DNA of 64,000 nucleotides from Bryopsis sp. KO-2023 (lineage: Eukaryota > Chlorophyta > Ulvophyceae > Bryopsidales > Bryopsidaceae), in the NCBI GenBank assembly GCA_030272585.1, contig BSYQ01000002.1, positions 2,852,001 to 2,916,000 of the forward strand, written 5' to 3'. Made by a program: the position numbers and the translations under genes. Positions 31,650 through 44,217 of this stretch are shown piece by piece; the first letter of the stretch is position 1, and each line of letters starts with the position of its first letter. The notes below the pieces were generated by a model that had not been told where the DNA came from, made no database searches, and saw only the letters and a list, made by a program, of their open reading frames with translations.

Positions 31650-34600
31650 GTCCTTTTTTTTTTCACCCCTTTTGTCAATGCCAGTTCCTCTGGCGTCAAA
31701 AGTCGTCAATGTCATGTGTTAAAGGTTGTTCGATACAATGGTCCACTCTCTTTTATATTCGTTCATTCTGACCGTCGTTTCCAGCATTCTCCTGATTTCA
31801 ACACCCGAAAAACGAGCGGCCGCGCCGTTCGACCGTCAGACAGCAGCGCCGCCAGTCGGTCTGTGACGCAGCCCGAATGTCAGACGTGGAAGGAGTCGCC
31901 CCATGCGCGCACGGGCACATCCCGCGCATGGACAAAAAAAGTCCAGTCAGTTTTCCTTCCCCACTCCTGGAGTCATCTTTGCCTCCTCTTCCAAATCCCG
32001 CATTCGAAATAACGCCGTCACGTGTAACGGTGAAGAGGGGGGGGGGGGTTGTGAGAACGAACCCCTGTTGATCTTTTTTCAGACTCGTTTCTGGGTTTTT
32101 CTCTTTTTTTTCCCCGACAGGGAGCGCCAAAGCGTGCGCGCAAGGGAAGGGGTTGAGCAAAAAAAATGAACGAGCAGCAGGAAGGTAGGAAGGAAAGCGT
32201 TCAGCCGATCGGCGGTCGCCCCGGTGAAAAGGATTTCGAATCGAAAATGATGAAAAAAAGAGCTCTGCGTGTGGCTTTTTCATTCTTGTTTCTATTTTGA
32301 TTTTTTTGTTAACTGCTTGCTCGTTTCTTGTTTTTTTTTTCTTTCTCGATGCGCAGGGGGAGGTCGTCGAAAAGGATTGCAAGCGGGATGGAGCTTTTTT
32401 TCTTTTTCGAATTATTTTTAGAATGAGGTGCAGTGGTTTTCGACAGCGAAAAATTGAAAATAAAAGGGGGACGAAAAAGGGAAAAAAAGTGAAGTGTGTG
32501 GGCAGCAAATTGAAAAAAAAAAAATCCTGACAGTTCTTCTTCAAGTTTTCTTTTCTCTGTTTCCCTTTACCCCCCCCCCCCCCAAAAAAAAAAATAGAAA
32601 AAAAAAATAATGAACAAGAGAAGTAAATATATGAAAACAGGAAATTATACACAAACAGGTTGTATCCCTGTTGCCTATTTTATTTTATTTATTAAAAGAA
32701 AAAGAAAAGATAGGGGACAGTCTGATTTTTTTTTTCTTTCTTTTTCTTGATATTAGATATTCTGAGACAGAAGTGACCTATGCTTTATCCTCCTTTTTTC
32801 TTGTTATTTTCTTGTTTCAAGCAAAAAAAAATCCACAGCTTGTTTTATTTATTTATTCATTTGTTCCCTCCCCCCCAAAAAATTACGAATGCGTTCCAAA
32901 TTTTTTAAAATATCCTCCCAGTCAGTCATGGTGAGATACCCAAAAATAGAGTGAGAATAAAATAGAAAACAGGTTAATTTTTCTTTCTGACCTCCCCCCC
33001 CCCCAAAAAAAAAAAAAAACTAGAGAGAGATTAAGTAAATTAAAAAAACAGGTTGACTTTTTATCCTGAACCCCCCCTCAGAAAAAAAAAAACAACAGAA
33101 GATTTTTTCGGATTTTTCCTTATTTTTTTTGGGGGGGTTTGGTTGCCAAAATAGTTCATATTTCCTGTTTATTTTTTTTCCTTCCTTTCTTCACCCCCCC
33201 CTTTTTTTTTTAAGGGTTTCAGCAATGCAAACGGTTGTGGGCTTTTTTTTCCCTCTAGAACTTTTTTTTTCCAGGTTTCCTCACTGCCTTTTTCTCTTTT
33301 TCTCATTTAACGCTCCAGGTGAAAAAAAAAAAGAAGATAAAAACCCATCTCTCTCTCTTTCTATTTTTTCCACAGGAATCGGGAAAAACTGAAATTGCTG
33401 GGTGTTGCTACCTGCCACGTGAGGATATCCCTCGCCAAAGGTCTGTTTTCTGTTTTTTTTTTGTTTTTTTGTTTTTGTTTTTTTTGTTTTTTTTTTCTGG
33501 GTTTTCAGGCTTTTTAGGTTTTGTTGGGATATTTTTTTTACTTTTTTTTCCCCGGTGTGTGTGTGCACAACATTGTCCTTTTTTGAAAAACCAGAGAAAA
33601 CAAAAAGAAAGAGTGACATTTTCCCAAGAGGGGGGGGGGTTGAGAAAAAAAGAAAATTGAAAAAAAAACCACCTGAGAATATATTACTCGAGAAATAATT
33701 CTTTTTTTGGGGGGTCAAATTTATTCACGGATGCGGAATTCGCTCCCTAGCAATTTTTGCTTCATTTTTTCTCAATTTTTTTTTCAAAACCTTTCTTATT
33801 TCCAACAGCTTTTTTCTTTAGCTCCTTTGATTCGATTTTTTTTTTGTTTAGCTTAATTTCTTTTTTTTTAATTATTAACTCACCAGAACTGGAACAATAA
33901 TTACTGATTAAAAAAAAAGCAAAAATTAAAAGAAAAATGAGGCGGAGGTGCTGGCTTTTTCCAGAAGTCAAAATAATAATAAAAAAATTAATAATGATAA
34001 TATTCTCTGATTGCTTCAAATGAAAAGAAATCCAGATGGTTGGATTTTTGTTTTCCCCTCCTAGGTCACTCAGAGGATCTGAAAAAATATCGCCCGAAGA
34101 AGAACGAAGGTCGACTTTTTTCGCTGGGCTGAACCAAAGTCGAAAAAAAAAGATAAGGAGAGGGGAAGCACCACAATCCGCATGAATGTCATACAGGTGA
34201 CGCTTTTTTTTTCTTTCTTTCTTTTGCTTTTCGGGATGGGGGTGGGTGTGGAGGATTATTTCCCACTCGCAATCGAAAACTGTCCCGAAAATAGGACAAA
34301 AAGTAATAAAAAATATATATATATATATATATATTCTCGAGAAACACCACAAAACCCATATGTAAAACCCAAAGGTAAGACAAAAAAAAAGAAAGGAAAA
34401 GGGAAAGGAAAGTTGAGTGAAAGCGAAATGACTTCCCTTTCACTTAACTTTCCTTTTCCATGAATGTGAAGAAGTTTGAGAAAGAGAAAAAAAACTGTTC
34501 TACTTCTTTTACTCTCTTTTTTTTTTTTTTTTTTTAATTGTTGAGACGCCTTGTGAAAGTGATTCAAAAAAAAAGTGATCTCTAGGCAAAAAGGCACTAT

Positions 34601-34700
34601 AAATACATTTCAATATGGGGATGTCCGAAAACACCCATCAAATCTTAAAAAACGTCCGAATACTTCGACCGCAGTCGAAAACAGAAGCCGAAAACAAAAG
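31650..34700. other. Homopolymer-rich low-complexity region
   Basis: Long A, T, C and G runs dominate, including C13-A11 at 32571-32594, C/A junctions near 32872 and 32995, T-G junctions near 33121 and 33705, and a (TA)n tract at about 34313-34334. Many ORFs here are just Lys/Phe-rich readings of homopolymers. A short ORF starting MSDVEGVAPCAHGH at 31877 could be a first exon but has no support. Confidence 0.6.
34394..34460. repeat. Perfect-looking hairpin of about 22 bp
   Basis: GGAAAGGAAAGTTGAGTGAA is mirrored by TTCACTTAACTTTCCTTTTCC after a loop of about 13 bases (CGAAATGACTTCC). One mismatch interrupts a stem of about 22 bp. It could be a small-RNA hairpin or the remnant of a tiny foldback element. 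Confidence 0.6.
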
Positions 34701-36103
34701 CTATGAGTAAAGGGGATGATAGGCATCTATCTTTTTTCCCTCGATAGTCAATATTGTGATTTTGAATCGATGTGTGCCAATTGCTATAATATTTTGATCA
34801 CTCGCTTTGGTGATATTCAAGATGCTGACTTCATCAACAATGAGTCATCATATCGATGCTCAACATTCAAGCTACAACCTCCGTCAATGATTATCCATAA
34901 TATCGATATATTCTTAGTACTTTGCCTTGAGTTGGTCGTCTTGAACTCGGCTTGCCTATCATAAGATGTTTACTTATCACGAGACGTTGGAAGCTGTAAA
35001 GTCTGTTACAAAACTAGGTATGGCAAAGCTTTTTTGTCTTGTCAACTTGCCTTAGCACCTAAGAAAAAAACGTTTAACATTTCCCCTGTCGTATGGTCGT
35101 CTTGCCATTTTATAAACTCGTCTTTCCACCCTGTTGTTATTTTAGGAAATACTCTTTCTCTTCCCACATAGATCAAGGAGGCTCGTTATTTGGTTGACTT
35201 CGCAATATCACCCCGATGTCCCTTTTAAGTATTCTTTTTACCGTATGAAAAATTATTTAACCTCTGAAGTCGACTTGAACTTGCTTATACCAATGTCTTC
35301 TTGTGTATTCTTTTTACCGTAATAAGTATTCTCTTGTCGACTTCCAACCCTTTTACCTCGATAAACTCTTACTATCCCCCCCCCCACTAAATCAATGTTG
35401 CTGTCTGCGAACATTGTACGGCCAACTCGCCCCCAATGTTCTCTGAAGTATTCTTTCTTGCTAGATAAATGCGTAGGCTTGCTCCTCGAACGAATCACTT
35501 GTGTATCAAGATCGTCTCTTGTGCACTCTTCTCTATCAAACGGCATCTCGCTTGTAAACCGATCCAATCGTACAAGGGAGTTTTCTTCCTTCTCGAAGAA
35601 ATCAGACATAACTCTCGTGTAATGAACATGATTTAACGTCATAATATGTGCATGCAAACGCGAGAACACCATTCGCCTAACGGTGGGTCTTGCAAGATGT
35701 ATGGGAAATCTTTCTATTAACCCAAAGCGATACATAAGGTGCGTACCGGGTGCGTTTACTGCACTTACTTAGGATCCTTATGCTCCAACGCATAATGTAC
35801 GTCCGAAATTAAGAATCATAAGTGAATATTGGGTTTGCTCACCTTCCAAAACCCATGTCGATGGTTTTGTCATTCTCGCTATACACACATGAGAAGTGGA
35901 AGTTGTGGTTATAAAAGATTTTCAATGTCTATGACTTATATTTGCGTGATTGCATTGCATATCGAACTTCATCGCCCCTATTTAGTGATGCATACTCCCA
36001 AAAGGTTACGGATCTCTATCAACTATGCGAAGGTATGGTTATTATCTTTTCTAACGAATACAAGCCCCTACGTGTAAGTCACGTCCACCTAAGCGGGAGA
36101 AAT
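34701..36103. other. Unassigned AT-rich region
   Basis: The longest ORF (35253-35735, minus, 160 residues) has no recognised motif, and other ORFs overlap it on the plus strand. Base composition shifts to AT-rich from about here to the end of the window. Likely decayed mobile-element sequence. Confidence 0.35.
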
Positions 36104-36282
36104 TGTTGAGCAAATGTTTTTCTAAGTCATTGTCTGTAGTGGGTTGTATGGAAGCAAATGATCCATCATTATTTTCTTCTGTGTGTGCAAAATAGTTGCT
36201 AAGTTCATAATAAAATACTGCGAACAGACGTGCCTTTCGAGAATTGATTCATCTTCCTTTCAGGTCAAGGTATGGTGTAACA
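36104..36282 (+). repeat. LTR-like segment (TGTTG...TAACA) preceded by a purine tract
   Basis: GCGGGAGAAAT, a possible polypurine tract, directly precedes TGTTGAGCAAATG, and the segment closes with GGTGTAACA about 179 bases on. TGTTG...AACA ends are typical of Copia LTRs. No second copy and no Copia domains were found, so this is weakly supported. Confidence 0.22.
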
Positions 36283-37636
36283 CAAACCCTGACACATCCA
36301 GCCTATCACAAGTCTCCCCTCACATAGTGCCAAACATAATGCCACAGATCAAGCAATGATCACACCATGAACCCCCAGGTGTCTCTGATATAGGCGTATC
36401 TTCAATTGTCGGGTCCGTATAAATGTGTGACGATTGGCGGCGTAACAAAATGAGCACGAAAGAGCGATTCAATAAGGTCGGTGGAAAGAGGGCGCCCTAT
36501 CAAGCGTAGCCTTCAGGAATAAACATAGTAAGAAAAAAAGAGAGATGGTTGTAATGAGTTTTCTCTATCCTTCTATCTTCGTTGGTCTCCTATTTTTTTA
36601 CGCAAATCTTTGGGCGGAAGGCGAGCCTTCGAGCGGAATAAAAAACCAGTTCTTGACTCGAAACAAATTCACGAGAAGACCGTTATCGTTTCCTTCTTTC
36701 ACGATCTTTTCGATCGTCACTAGGAAAGCTTGACCGACCACCACCGGCAATCTTGGTGGGAAGCTTAAGACGGGTCGGGGCTCGACAGAAATCCGAAACC
36801 TTCTGTATCTCGTGCTCGATTGCGAGGCGCTGTTTTGTCACGTCCTTCTCACTTTTGTTGTACCGCTTTGAGAATTTGCACGGATCTTCTAAATCTTTCT
36901 ATCCCCCACGATGCAAAAAAGCCAGGAATGGTTGTTGCGATATGCAATAGCACGGAAGCAAAAGGAAGTGCTATGATGTTGCACATGTATAGTTCCCAGT
37001 AAATGGTTCACTTTCATAACGATTTTAGCATAAGGTCGGCGAATACCTTGCTTCATTCGGGAACTCATCGGGAGGTCAATGATCGTTCGTAACCATCTCG
37101 CTCCTAGCAAGGGGAGTGTAATTCCTCACTATCTCAATAGTGGCTGGCTTTGACGAAAACAAAAATGAGCCCCGGTTGCATCCATACGATCTACAAACGT
37201 CTATATTCAGATGGCCAAATTGTTCGTTCGGATAGTTAGTGCCTTACCATGTGAACACTACTTTTTGTGGAGCCCTAACAATTTCAGGTGAACTATAACG
37301 TAACATAAGAAAATCCTTAAGTTTGGGGATGTCATGGGGCCCGTTTAAGTTATCGTAGGTGGTGGGGAACTCGTTTCGAAAAGGGAGGATTATGAACAAG
37401 CCCCTAGAACGAGGAAAGCAAGATTTTGTACCTGTAATCGATATAGATTCGCGCGATAAGGAAAAAAAATGATTATAAAATAAATAAGCAAACTCAGCGG
37501 ATAAACGTTGATACGTGAATAGTAATCCTTCATATTCTTCTCGCGCATCGGAAAAATCTACATCTTCGTTCTTAACAAGCAATCGGGTCCTCGAACAATC
37601 GAAAACGACGACGGGAACTCTGAACAGGGTGCATAC

Positions 37637-39032
37637 CAGAGTTGTGCCGAAGTCGAAAAATCGACAACGGCAACGGAACGGCAACGGCAACGGCAATTAA
37701 CGGCCGTTAATTGCCGTGAAAACCGTTGTCGTTCCGTTGTTCCACAACGGTATAACGGCCGTCAACGGCGTTGTAACGGCCCGTTGCAACGGCCACCGTT
37801 AACGGCACTTTTTCGTACTCACAACCCTTACTACAAGTATTACTAATGCATAATCCACCCCGTCCCGTTCGTTCCCTGCTCGTTTCGCGAGTGAGGAAGG
37901 AAGTGGAATCCTTAAGAAATAAAACCAACCGAATCCATATGTTCTCCCGAGCACGTCGCACTTTGTCGCGTGCGAAACGAGCAAGAAACGAGGGAGATAT
38001 CGCAGTTTCTGTATTTTCCACAGAAACAAGGATATCTTCCTCGTTTCTTGCTCATTTCGCACGCGACAAAGTGCGACGTGCTCGGAAAAAGTTTTTCTTT
38101 TGTCTAAGCTGCCTTTTATAGGTCGAAAACGACTCTTCAACTAAAACGACCGATGTTGTGAGTGAAGATCTGTATTAGATCTATTTTTAAGTTGATAAGA
38201 ACTTCCATTGTTGTGACGCTTTCACTGTCGCTAAAGTTCCCCAAAAAGCGGAACTTCCACGGGTCTTTTCACGAAGAAGAGGGCGATACAGAGCAAGTTC
38301 CGCCTTTTCCAAATACCTCCTTAAATTGTTTATTTTAGTTGGTTTTAATTATGGAAACAGCATTTCGAAAAGGCGGAACTTGCTCTGTCTTGCCCTCTTC
38401 TTCGTGAAAAGACCCGTGGAAGTTCCGCTTTTTGGGGAACTTTAGCGACAGTGAAAGCGTCACAACAATGGAAGTTCTTATCAACTTAAAAATAGATCTA
38501 ATACAGATCTTCACTCACACCATCGGTCGTTTTAGTTGAAGAGTCGTTTTCGACCAGTAAAAGGCAGCTTAGACAAAAGAAAAACTTTTTCCGAGCACGT
38601 CGCACTTTGTCGCGTGCGAAACGAGCAAGAAACGAGGAAGATATCCTTGTTTCTGTGGAAAATACAGAAACTGGGATATCTCCCTCGTTTCTTGCTCGTT
38701 TCGCACGCGACAAAGTGCAACGTGCTCGAAAAGTTCTCTTCTTTCGTTTAGTTCTATCCCCAAACGGATTCACTACTTTCCTTACCCGCGAAACGAGCGA
38801 GACACCAACGGGACGGGATGGATTGTTCATTCTAATACTCTTAATTTAGTAACATTGACCGTTGTAATCGATGGCAATGGCAGATGCCGTTAATAACGGC
38901 TCTGGGATCGTTAACGGTCAATTAACGGGTTTTAACGGGTTTGCACAAGGCTCGCGACAACGGAACAGCAACGGCCCGTTACCGTTAACGGCGCCGTTAT
39001 TAACGGAGCCGTTGCAACGGCGCACAACTCTG
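37637..39032. mobile_element. Non-autonomous hAT-type foldback element (1,396 bp)
   Basis: Ends are CAGAGTTGTGC and GCACAACTCTG, flanked by the perfect 8-bp target duplication GTGCATAC (37629-37636 and 39033-39040). These are hAT signatures. Between the ends come subterminal arrays of AACGGC, CCGTTAACGG and related words (to about 37806 and from about 38859), then two long inverted arms (about 37840-38320 and 38365-38850) around a spacer of roughly 50 bases. ORFs in the arms appear on both strands because the arms mirror each other, and none encodes a transposase. The arms contain CGCACTTTGTCGCGTGCGAA and a segment with AAAAAGCGGAACTTCC. The element interrupts an older reading frame on the minus strand. 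Confidence 0.92.
37840..38850. repeat. Near-perfect long inverted repeat (arms about 480 bp)
   Basis: The left arm from GTCCCGTTCGTTCCCTGCTC through CGCTAAAGTTCCCCAAAAAG is mirrored on the right by CTTTTTGGGGAACTTTAGCG through to CACCAACGGGACGGGATGGA. Within each arm are smaller palindromes (GTTTCTGT ... ACAGAAAC around AAATAC). Transcription through it would give a very long hairpin RNA. Confidence 0.9.
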
Positions 39033-40364
39033 GTGCATACCATGCAAGCGAGCTTATTGGAGGTCTTGTGCTCCCCAAAATCGTAGGCCTTATCAAACTC
39101 CCTCAATTTTGCTCAAAACTTGGGGCCTACCTAGAGGCAAAGGAGCACCTCCGAGGTGTCTCGGGTATGTGGTCGATACCACGCAGGTATTGATGGGTCT
39201 ATTGCTTTGGCGGCGATAAACAGTACATTGCATAAAAAACTTTGTTCCGCAATGTCGTACTAATTCTTCAATCAAAACCTGATAATTCGTGTCGCAATAC
39301 GTCATGTTTGGTTCAGTGTTCGTGAAAGGGGTATAAGACATCACTTAAGTGAAAAGTGAATCCATCGTCTTCCACATATGCCCTCTCCAAATCCATCTTG
39401 CTAGCGAGTTAGACGACATTAACTTCCCCGTAATGTTCATTTGTGTAACAAAAAACCACGGTTTTCCGGGAAAAAGGGGATTGCTCGCCTGTTTTTTATG
39501 TGATAAATATAGCGTGGAAGGAAAATATTCGACCCTCCTACAGCCGACCACGATGAGTGAGTTCCCCATCTTGATTCCGGATTGAAGAAACAAGGACCCA
39601 ATGTAGCGACCGGCCGTCGTAATACTCGATCTCTGGTGAGCTTTATGAACGTGAGTGCACGGCTTGAACTTTCGTCTAAATTTTCATCTCGGAATTTTCG
39701 TTTCGTTTGCATCAAGCACACACCATGAGCAATTTTCAACGTATCCACAACAACATGAGCTGTTGGTACCCATAGTTTACTTGCGATCATAAAATGTGTT
39801 CATCTCTTATTTGTTCGTTAATGGGGCAAACCACAGTGTTGTTTGTTTTAAAGCTCACGAAGGTCCCATTTCTTCCTCATCTCAATAACGCATGTCGCCT
39901 TTTCCGAAAGTTATCTTTCTCTTATGTTGCTTTTCGAAGCCTACGAGAAACAACTTCTATCTAATCATGTTCTAATGCTTTGACAAAATTCAAATTTTGG
40001 TATTCTGAACAGTGGGTGCATGTCCAAGGTAACTTTCATAGCTTTCATAGCGGACGCCCAAGACACTTATTTGAATTGTTTGATTGCAGCATTTTTTGCT
40101 ATAAAGTCAAGTGCACTATGTCCAGCAACGCCTTTTGAGAAGCGATTTCGCATAATTTGGAAAGAACTAGCGTTAAAAAGCATAATCTTGTCCGTGTTCT
40201 TCAGTACATCTTCGAGTGCGTACAACATCTGACAAAAGTCGCATTTACTCTCGTTGCACCTCGACGTTTCCTGCATACAACATCCTGTGCTAGCAAACGG
40301 TTTTCATACACAACCGATGTCTGGCACAGGGAAAGAGGAGAACTGGGCGATGATCCCCCTTGAA

Positions 40365-40980
40365 ACGAAGAATACAACCCCTCCTTGAAGCTGTTAGCTC
40401 CCTAGCAACGATATCGCTAGCCGTCAATTTCTTATCAACCTTTTCTGTTTTATTTCCTTGTCATCCAAAATCTGCGCCTGAGTGGCAAGAGTGTTCGGCG
40501 GAGTATCCTCAGTCGCCCCATCAGACTCAAAAGGTCTATGCTAGGAAGTTATGTTAGGGTCCGGCATCGTCTTGTCCAGGGAACCAAACGACAGCTCCTC
40601 CATGCCCTGCGGCTCTTCCGCCCGTCTACCAAAACTTGGCATCTTTCTTGCCCAACTCCTCCATTTTTCCACTTCCGACTCAAGCTGCTGTACTCAATTC
40701 GCCATCATAGCAACTCCATCGACCACAGGTGACGTAGAAGGTTTTTGCTCCTTGGCAGGTTCTGCTGAAGTCGCAAGAAAGGGAGAGGCGGGCGTTGGAG
40801 TTGGAGGTCCAGTTGTCGCCTGCATCTGTTCCTTACTTGGTACAGAGGGAGCCTTTTCCATTGTGTGACGACTGGCGGAGTAACCCGTCGCACTAGCTGA
40901 CCTGTGACCGCCAGTCTCACTCCCACGCCTTAGGCGTTTTCACTGTTATTCCAGCGCGGCTGTAACACATTGTTATCAGA
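40365..40980. other. No gene seen; possible LTR or leader of the gypsy remnant
   Basis: Short ORFs on both strands without motifs. TGTGACGACTGGCGGAGTAA at 40862 has a close match (TGTGACGATTGGCGGCGTAA) at 36428, which may be a shared terminal or repeat segment. Confidence 0.3.
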
Positions 40981-41119
40981 CATCTGCGGAAACAAGTTCA
41001 GAAGTCCACGTACGTCGTTCAATCGAACAAGACTGCAACAAAGTAGTAGTCCGTACCATCCAGATCAGGAAGTGCCTTGACATGATCCTACACAAAGTCT
41101 TCAAGTGAAAACTCATCTC

Positions 41120-41490
41120 TTGAGATAGTATACCCGAGAAAGGCAACCTTGTCCTAAGCAATCTGTAACTTATCCGGATTTGCGGTAAGTCCAAGCTCCC
41201 TGAGTCTAATTGACACCTTTTTGAGGTTTTCGTCGTGTTCCTTTCGTCCTCGTCCACCAACCAGCAAATCGTTCACAAAGAATCGTGTTGGATATCCTTG
41301 CAGTAGCCTCGATATCCGATCATGAAAAGGACCAGGGGAAGGTGCACAGCCTTGTGGAACCCTCCGGTAAGTATAGGAACGGCTTGAGTCTGAAAAGCCA
41401 GCAGTGGCTTTAATTTTTCTCCGATGTACATTTGAAAAAAGTTCTGTACCAAGTCCACGATACTGAAAGTATCCCATTCTTCCGGCACGC
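41120..41490 (-). pseudogene. Reverse transcriptase core of the gypsy remnant
   Basis: The best preserved part of the element. The open stretch 41154-41477 carries motif B (PQGCAPSPGPF) and the altered active site VNDL in place of YxDD. The overlapping frame at 41273-41488 carries motif A (VDLVQNFFQM). The frame change and the lost active-site Asp show decay. Confidence 0.8.
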
Positions 41491-42929
41491 TGCGTATTGT
41501 CTCTAGAACATTCAGCTCACGTGTCGACCATGGCAGTCACTAACTATTCAAAAGCCTGTAGTTCAAAGTCTTTCGCACTTTCTCATAGCTTTTTCTTAAG
41601 AATAGACAAGGAGTGAACATCGCCTTTTCTGCATGTTTCAAACGTCAAGTAACACCTTTCTTGGTTAGGAGGTCAAGTTCCTCTTGAATTTCTTCGCGAC
41701 TTACTTTCCGCAAGATGGTAATACTTCCCGAATAGAATGGAAAGGGATTTTCTCCTTGATTTCACGGGATTGAACCTCCATGCTTTTATGCCACTCATTT
41801 TGTGTTTGAGTGTGTGGCATAGTACGTTTGAAAAAAATCTCTTTTGCTAGAACGTTTCGACTTTCGAGGAAAAAGTTTGAATCTGTGTGTTTGCAATGGA
41901 TAGTGTTAATGTCAATGCCTCCTCAACAACCTGAGTGGATGTGGGAATAGAATAATCACCAAGGCAGAGCTATGATCCCCAAAGTTTTGTTTGATGCCAG
42001 CCATGAGCCGAATTGGTGTATTTGAATGACCCCCAGGGTACATTTTTCCCAACTTTAGCCGACCCTTTATCCTGCACTTTCACTTGTGACCTCCAGCTTC
42101 CTGAATTCCCGCTGACTCCACCCAAGCGTGGCTCTCATCCTGAACCTCCTTCCTGTCTTGACCTTGCACCGAGCCCCGTTCAGACTGTTGTAACCTTATT
42201 GCATCTTCACCAGGGGGTCCCTCATGATCCTAATTTTCATACGTAACTCCCCTCTTGGAACAAAACCAGCTACTTTTTCCTAGGTTACCAAGTCCAATTC
42301 TTGGAGATACTTGACGTGTGCATTCACGTGCACACGCACTTCGACAAAGCGGACCTTCTGGCTCAGCATAAGAGCTTCCTGTTGACAGTTGTTTAATTGA
42401 ATTCGAAAGTTGTCGTCACTCCCACGAGTCATCGTGTGCAATAGCCCCTTTGCTTGTCCCACAGACACTATCCCAACTATCACTGAACCCTTGACTTGAA
42501 CTGGTGAGATTACCACCACCTTGACTTCAATTGGTGCTCATGTCGGAACTCTCAATCCTCTGGGTGTTGCTTTTATAAACACCAGCTTTCTCCTTTCGGT
42601 AATCATCCCTCAAATCACTTCCAACTGTAACTTTTTCTGTGGTGCAGGCTACACCGCACTCACAAATGTTTTTGCATGTACATTGCTTGACATACTATAA
42701 ATAGACCACTGGAGTATGCGAAACAATTCTTCGAGCAATCTGCCTACAGATTAAGGTAGCGGAGGTACGGGAGTCCCAATATGACAGTGTTAGCGTTTCG
42801 TGTAGCGATGAAACATTCTTTCGCCTGCTAGGGGCCTAACTCCATGTCCAATTCGATTGCTCCCGCAACAAGGTCTTTAGCTACGTTAAAACCCGTAACT
42901 TCTTTGATTGTTCTATCCTCATGAAGCGT

Positions 42930-43050
42930 CGGGCCATGTTTTTAACAAAATGCCGAGGGCACGAAAATACAAGCGGAGCCCGAGTCAATAAGGGCTATGT
43001 CCATCTTCGAAATTCCATTGATCTTTACTTTAGCCATCAATTGCTGGCTC
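42930..43050 (-). pseudogene. Retropepsin-like protease fragment
   Basis: Reads MAKVKINGISKMDIALIDSG then SACIFVPSAFC before a stop. The DSG triad with hydrophobic flanks is the retroviral-type aspartic protease active-site motif. It lies upstream of the RT as expected in gypsy elements. Confidence 0.7.
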
Positions 43051-43983
43051 ACAAGCGGACCGACTCCGTTGATTTTCGCAGCATTTAACGAAAGTTGATT
43101 CTTCATGCCCTCACACAGCGATCGTACCGCTGCAAGCTCGCTGTGTCTCCACTTGAACCTTGATCTCGGAGCTCGGCGCAGATGCCACTACGAACGTGGC
43201 TTTGTGTTTCTTACTCAACTTTGTCCTTTTTTATTTCAAGAAAGAGTGGTATTTCTTCTAGATCGTCTTGTTTTTTGCTGCTGTTACATTCTTTTTACCA
43301 CCGCTACTCGAATCCTTCAAAGTTTTCCCCAGACTTTCTAAAGGATTGTATATCATCATTTCTTCTATGCATCCTTGAAGCCCAAACCCGCTCGCAAAAT
43401 CGGGATGCCACAAATTAATCAACAGTAAGTGCTCTTCATGATGGGGTACCTAACCTTGACCTGACCTTGCTTCCTTTTCGCTGTACACAACTCTTTAAAT
43501 GTGATTGCAGCTGATTCGTTTCGACATCTAGAGCAGTGTCCATGGACCCCTTTTCTTTGAATGCGTTTTGGACTCATAACAGGTGGACTTTCCCCCCTTT
43601 CCCCCATCTCTACTTGTGCTTGACATATTTTTTTTTTTCAATGTAGAGGACCGCGGTACCTGGGCTGCCACCCCTTTCAACATATCTATTGCCTCTAGTA
43701 GTAAGCAGAGCTGGGCTGTACCGTAACGACCCCCTACGGTACGGTACGGTATCGGATATTTTCACGTTACGGTACAACATCGGTACCGGGTCGGTACAAT
43801 ACGTTGTCGCCAATGACCGGCACCCGTTAAAGGGTCGTTGTTGCAACGTGTCACTGGCGTTGTTGTACCGCCCTAGACGGTTCGAGTAACGATGTTCGTT
43901 ACAACAACGTAATGACGTTGCAATAACGTCATGTGGATGACGTACAAAGTGACCCCCGCAGGGTCCCCAGAACCCAAGGGAAC

Positions 43984-44056
43984 CGAGTGGGATTCGAACA
44001 CCGTACCGCACGGTATCGAGTCATCTACACTGAGCGCTAAGCCAAGTGGACCACAA
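43984..44056 (-). other. tRNA-like module, left arm of hAT-type element
   Basis: On the minus strand GTGGTCCACTTGGCTTAGCG provides an A-box/D-arm-like segment and GGTGTTCGAATCCCAC a B-box/T-arm. The acceptor stem is not convincing. It is the mirror of the right-arm copy at 44147-44217. Confidence 0.55.
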
Positions 44057-44146
44057 TGATTCTGTGGTTGTTGCAATAATATACCCTAATTTCACAGAAT
44101 TACAAACAGATTAAGGTATATCATCGCGACAGCCACAAAATCATCG

Positions 44147-44217
44147 TGGTCCACTTGGCTTAGCGCTCAGTGTAGATGACTCGACACCGTGCGGTACGGT
44201 GTTCGAATCCCACTCGG
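44147..44217 (+). other. tRNA-like module, right arm of hAT-type element
   Basis: Same sequence as the left-arm module, here on the plus strand, with GTGGTCCACTTGGCTTAGCG and GGTGTTCGAATCCCAC. The two modules would be transcribed divergently from the element centre toward its ends. Confidence 0.55.

Larger units (their letters stand above)
36880..40280 (-). pseudogene. Decayed coding sequence of an unknown element, split by a hAT-type insertion
   Basis: Minus-strand open stretches at 40067-40276, 39437-39790, 39041-39106, 37244-37628 and 36889-37110 look like pieces of one long decayed reading frame. Across the hAT-type element at 37637-39032 the frame is continuous when the element and one target copy are ignored: LACMVCT on the upstream side leads directly to LFRVP on the other. 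Nothing is recognisable as a named domain. The surrounding context of retroelement remnants suggests an old transposon gene. Confidence 0.35.

Noticed and set aside
31798-32652. Long minus-strand ORF of 284 residues
   Set aside because: Much of it is Phe/Lys-rich reading of homopolymers; no motif and no sensible splice context.
33281-34352. ORFs rich in Lys, Phe and Ser
   Set aside because: Artefacts of A- and T-runs on both strands.
37840-38850. Mirror-image ORFs of 60 to 113 residues on both strands
   Set aside because: They are the same sequence read on the two arms of a foldback element; none has transposase or other motifs.
36428-40890. TGTGACGA(C/T)TGGCGG direct match as a pair of LTR ends
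   Set aside because: Only about 20 bases match and the flanks do not; the strand of the gypsy remnant and the lack of longer identity make an LTR pair unproven.
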